Shown here: in pieces, positions 60,627 to 64,000 of the stretch | Layout: every line of letters begins with the position of its first letter | How positions within the stretch are numbered: the first letter of the stretch is position 1 | Origin: Bisporella sp. PMI_857 | Taxonomy: Eukaryota > Ascomycota > Leotiomycetes > Helotiales > Helotiaceae | Assembly (NCBI GenBank): GCA_021307315.1 | Contig: JAJSPD010000012.1 | Location: 806,001 to 870,000 of the forward strand | Reading direction: 5' to 3' | Length of the DNA stretch: 64,000 nucleotides | Made by a program: the position numbers and the translations under genes | Notes under the pieces: model-generated | The model's input: the letters and a program-made list of their open reading frames with translations, nothing else | Databases searched by the model: none | Told to the model about the DNA's origin: nothing

Positions 60627-62056
60627 ATGGCTTCCTCAGCTCGGTCTACGGATCGTATGGTCCATCAAGACTATATTGCGCGAATACGATATTCCAATGC
60701 ATTGCCGCCACCCCCAAACCCCCCAAGCTTCTTGACATTCCCAATACTGGCCTCGCCAGTGGTCAATACACAAACCCAGGTTTTGCATCACGGTTAGCGC
60801 GAGATCAACCGCTCAATATTGAGGCAGATGCAGAGCTCGGTATGCCATTGGACTTGGTGGGCATGCCGGGAATCTTTGATGGAGACGAGAGCTGTAAGTG
60901 AAGACATGCCTTTTGGAAACTAGCAACTCACGGTTTTTGCGCAGCGATTCAGGCACCACCAAACCTACCTACGCCTCATCCACATGATCGCGCACTCCTA
61001 AGGCCTCTATCAACCCTTGGAAAGCCTAAGCTTTCGGATTCTGGAGTCTCCTTCTTGCGCCGCACCGAGTATATCTCCTCACATCAGTCTAAGTCCCGCT
61101 TCGAATCAACTACATCCAAATCCTTAATAGGTGGTACTGGCAAGCACTTCTCAAAGTCAATTACAAGCATCGACAAAGAATCAAAAGAATATGTCAAAGT
61201 CGAGGTTGAGAAGAGCTTTAGGGCGGCTGCGTCCTTGGTCGATAATCCTCCACGATTAGTCCACCCGTCCAAACGACATCTTAAGCTGGTAGACTCGAAG
61301 CCGCTTCTTCCAGATCTCGATGCATTTACAGATGCAGGAGGATACCTCACGATAAAATTCCTTACTAATCCTGTACCCCCAAGCACCACATATGATATCC
61401 GTTTAGAAGCCAGTTTGTTGCGCCCAATCCAACCCACAGAGGCGGAGCAGTTAGCCAAACAACAAGCTACGGAGGCTTACGAGAGAGATCCGGAGCGAAA
61501 TCCGCCTCCGGATAATTCAATAGAGTACGAGTTCTTCCTCACAGAGACCACCGACATGGCTCCGAGATTCAAGCGCAAATTCGATACCCTAGACCATGAT
61601 AAAGATGACGACTCGCTTTATACAAGCCAGACGGCATCTGGCGATGGTTGCTTCAGGTTCAAGCGTATCCGGGCGTACGAGAGCGCTTCTCAAGCCGGGT
61701 CTATGTTCGAGAAGTACGATGATGAGGTCATGATTGCGAATCACGACGGGACGGATGGTCTTCGTCAGAACGCAGCATATTACTATCCCATCCTACAACG
61801 AACGAGCATTCGGCCACAGCGGACGAAGAACATCAACAAGAATCGCATCCAGTTTTCAAATACGTCACAGGAGGAAGAGAACAGGGTCACTGATTTTATC
61901 GATATGACGATCGAGGAACCCACGGAGGATTTGATTGCGGCGAGAGACGTGTTCAAGACACATCCTTTTGGCAATGATGACGGCGGGGAGGAGAAGGCAG
62001 GTGGATCGCCGGCTCCAGAGGGAGGAGATGAGGACCAGGGTGAAAAGTCGGACTAA
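60627..62056 (+). CDS. PAF1: Paf1, RNA polymerase II-associated factor, with a one-base frame break
   Basis: Exons 60627-60893 and 60945-62056. The start gives MASSARSTDRMVHQDYIARI and RYSNALPPPPNPP, the conserved N-terminus. The family continuation KLLDIPNTGLASGQY lies in the next frame: the C6 run at 60719-60724 is one C short. Adding one base makes 460 codons (459 aa) and restores all known blocks: PLNIEADAELGMPLDL, SFLRRTEYIS, EVEKSFRAA, DFIDMTIEEP near the end, and an acidic Gly/Glu-rich tail. Read as is, the protein stops at 60797. Paf1 scaffolds the Paf1 complex in transcription elongation and histone modification. Because it is a conserved single-copy gene, an assembly error is the likeliest cause. 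Confidence 0.88.
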
Positions 62057-64000
62057 TTTTGAGGCGGCCCTTGATGGGTAGATGTGTCGAGGCATAGCAA
62101 TGGCGTTATCTACTCCATGGTCTGTAGCATATGGCTCATATTGTTCACAAAAATCCAAAATGTATTCCAGCTTCCATCGGACTACGACATTCTGGGTTGT
62201 GAAACCTTTGGGTACCCCCTATGGTGATGAGCCTGATATTCTCAAAGCCGTGTGATTAACGAAGTGTGCCCAGTGTCCTACGCCTTTCAAAGGGAATAGC
62301 TACAGAGCCTCTCATATCACATTTCAACCCTCACAGACCGATGCTAGCTAGACTTGGCTTCAAGTCCCAGGATAGAATACATGGCAGGCGAAGAAGAGAC
62401 GACCTCCCAGGCGCCTCATCACCCTTTTGAAGAATTCATGACCAGAATAAGCATGCATCCATCGCCTCGAGAATGACATTGAAAAACGATCGACCGGTTT
62501 CACAAAGTGTGGAGTGCCGCTCGTTGGGTGGTCTGGAGGAAGGTCATCAATATCCAATAATATTTTTTTTATAAACCTGTTCTTTTTGCTTGTCTATTTT
62601 AAGGGAAGTATGCACGGGAGCAAGTGAATTACCTTGCGCGAAGGACGGATCATGAGGGGAGGGTTATGTTCAGATGAAATCGAATCTTTGCCAGGTAGCG
62701 GAAGGAAACGGTGGGCATGGAGAACTTCCTTCACCGGTATGTTGAGCTCATGCGTCGTCGTTAGGGAGACGGCGTTATGATCTCTCTCGGATAGAATGAT
62801 GGAAATGCTGTATCGGGATGGGCCTGTAGTTGTGCTTGCAGGCACAAATGAGGTCTGCCCATGGGAGCGGAGAAGAGAGAGAGGGGGGGGGGGGGAAGTT
62901 TACGAGGGCTTGTATACCGCTGCGGAGTGTTGTATATTCCAGATCGTGTTACAAGAAAGATCATTGTCCACAACAACGGTAAATGAAGCACAGTTGAATG
63001 AAGATCTCTTATGGCGACCCAGATCCACGTATATGCTGTGCTACAACCCATATGTGCTAACTCGCCAATGTGACTCTAGTCAGAAAAACACCAAGATGAG
63101 AAGAATCCATATTGCTTGCGGTGTAGGAAAAAGGCTCGACTCCACAAAAACGAAGTTGCGGGTTACGGTTATGTCAAATACCGACTGAAAAAGGAGCCAG
63201 CTGAACCCGAATTCAAATCTCGCGGAACCCCGTTCCAATAAGCCGCGTCTGAACCAAAGGCAATTTCCCAGCAACGAGGAGACGATCAGCCCTATGCACC
63301 AAGAATAGGGAGTCGATTTTTCCCCACTCGACGCCTGACCGCCACATGGCAGCTACACACATCGCCGCACAAAAAGTCACCACGTCTCGTCTTACGGTGT
63401 CTGGGATATGGGGGGATACGGTCACGCTTAAATCTCACATCAACCTCAATTTTCACAAGGCTATGCGGTGGTTGGCGTGATGAGCCTCAGGTAAGTACAG
63501 TACACTCGTACCTTCAGCCTCTCACGTTTGAAACAAAAGCATGGCTGACTATGATCGGCTACTCAGCCTTGAAGGGGGGGGAGGGGGGAGGGTATAGAAG
63601 GAAGGGTATATATGTAGCAGAGCGTGAAGTCGCGACCGACTTTCGCGACAAGTGCTGACTGTTTGATGGGGCATAAGCCGCACTGGGAGTAAATTTACCA
63701 TGCTCACGTTGAGATGGTAATTTGTTTAGGTTGATGTTACATTTGGAAGATTTGGAATTCACGATGTTGTGTTGTGGGGTTGGTAAGAAAGTGTCTTCCC
63801 CCCCAAAAGCTTTGAGGGAGAGTATCAATTGATTGATGGATTGGCAATCAAGAATTAGAAATCGAATAAAAGTTTCCTAACAGTATGAAAAGCTTACCAC
63901 GTCGAATATGATGTAAATGGCGTCAAAGAATCTTGGCCAGGGAAGTGATGACATATCATTCTTTATGCAGCATTATTCAGCTGTGTATGAAAGATGAAGG
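62057..64000. other. 1.9 kb without a supportable gene
   Basis: Several short frames exist, but none shows a domain or joins to others by credible introns. A G13 run lies at 62883-62895 and G-rich tracts near 63575. The end of the window may reach the 5' or 3' flank of a gene beyond it. Confidence 0.5.

Noticed and set aside
62594..63425. Short open frames near the window end
   Set aside because: Under 100 aa, no domain features, and overlapping G-rich low-complexity DNA.

Overview
The window is nuclear DNA of a filamentous ascomycete (Pezizomycotina). The signs are short GT-AG introns (mostly 48-95 nt) with CTAAC/CTGAC-like branch sites, genes on both strands without operons, and proteins typical of this group: an Lte1-like RasGEF, Vid21/Eaf1, an INSIG-type protein, Atg15 and AsaB-like and AhpD-like enzymes. 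A Leotiomycete is my best guess for the class, but the sequence does not prove it. All exon models were built by eye from reading frames, splice signals and family knowledge. In each multi-exon model I checked that the exon lengths add up to whole codons.

Layout. 0-3.4 kb: a Rid-family protein and a two-part hydroxyisobutyrate-dehydrogenase-like oxidoreductase. 3.4-7.5 kb: no supportable gene, several simple repeats. 7.5-20.2 kb: a dense housekeeping block with an Lte1-type RasGEF, Sec18/NSF, a LENG1/CIR_N protein and two conserved hypotheticals. 20.2-27 kb: metabolic genes (short-chain dehydrogenase, AhpD-like protein, AsaB-like oxidoreductase) separated by gene-poor DNA. 27.5-29.8 kb: a six-exon SET-domain methyltransferase. 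29.8-34.6 kb: AT-rich and gene-poor, with one secreted-protein gene that carries an early stop. 34.6-43.7 kb: Spp2 splicing factor, a small non-autonomous transposon with long terminal inverted repeats, Vid21 of NuA4, and an INSIG-like ER protein. 43.7-52 kb: an accessory stretch with a mucin-like membrane protein, a four-copy 30-bp repeat and two tandem paralogues carrying an unusual seven-cysteine motif. 52.5-62 kb: housekeeping again, with a VPS9-domain GEF, Atg15 lipase, mitochondrial enoyl-CoA hydratase, Rer1 and Paf1. 62-64 kb: nothing I can support.

Shared themes. Several genes serve membrane traffic and degradation (Sec18, VPS9 GEF, Rer1, Atg15) and several serve gene expression (Paf1, Vid21, Spp2, the SET protein). 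They are scattered, and this looks like ordinary genome order rather than a functional cluster.

The most notable observations are: a 50-codon in-frame tandem duplication at the C-terminus of Sec18; the seven-cysteine paralogue pair, one member frameshifted at a C8 run; Paf1 broken by one base at a C6 run; a secreted-protein gene intact except for a TGA at codon 3; a 0.62-kb inverted-repeat element with a 9-10 bp target duplication; and a perfect 21-bp-arm hairpin.
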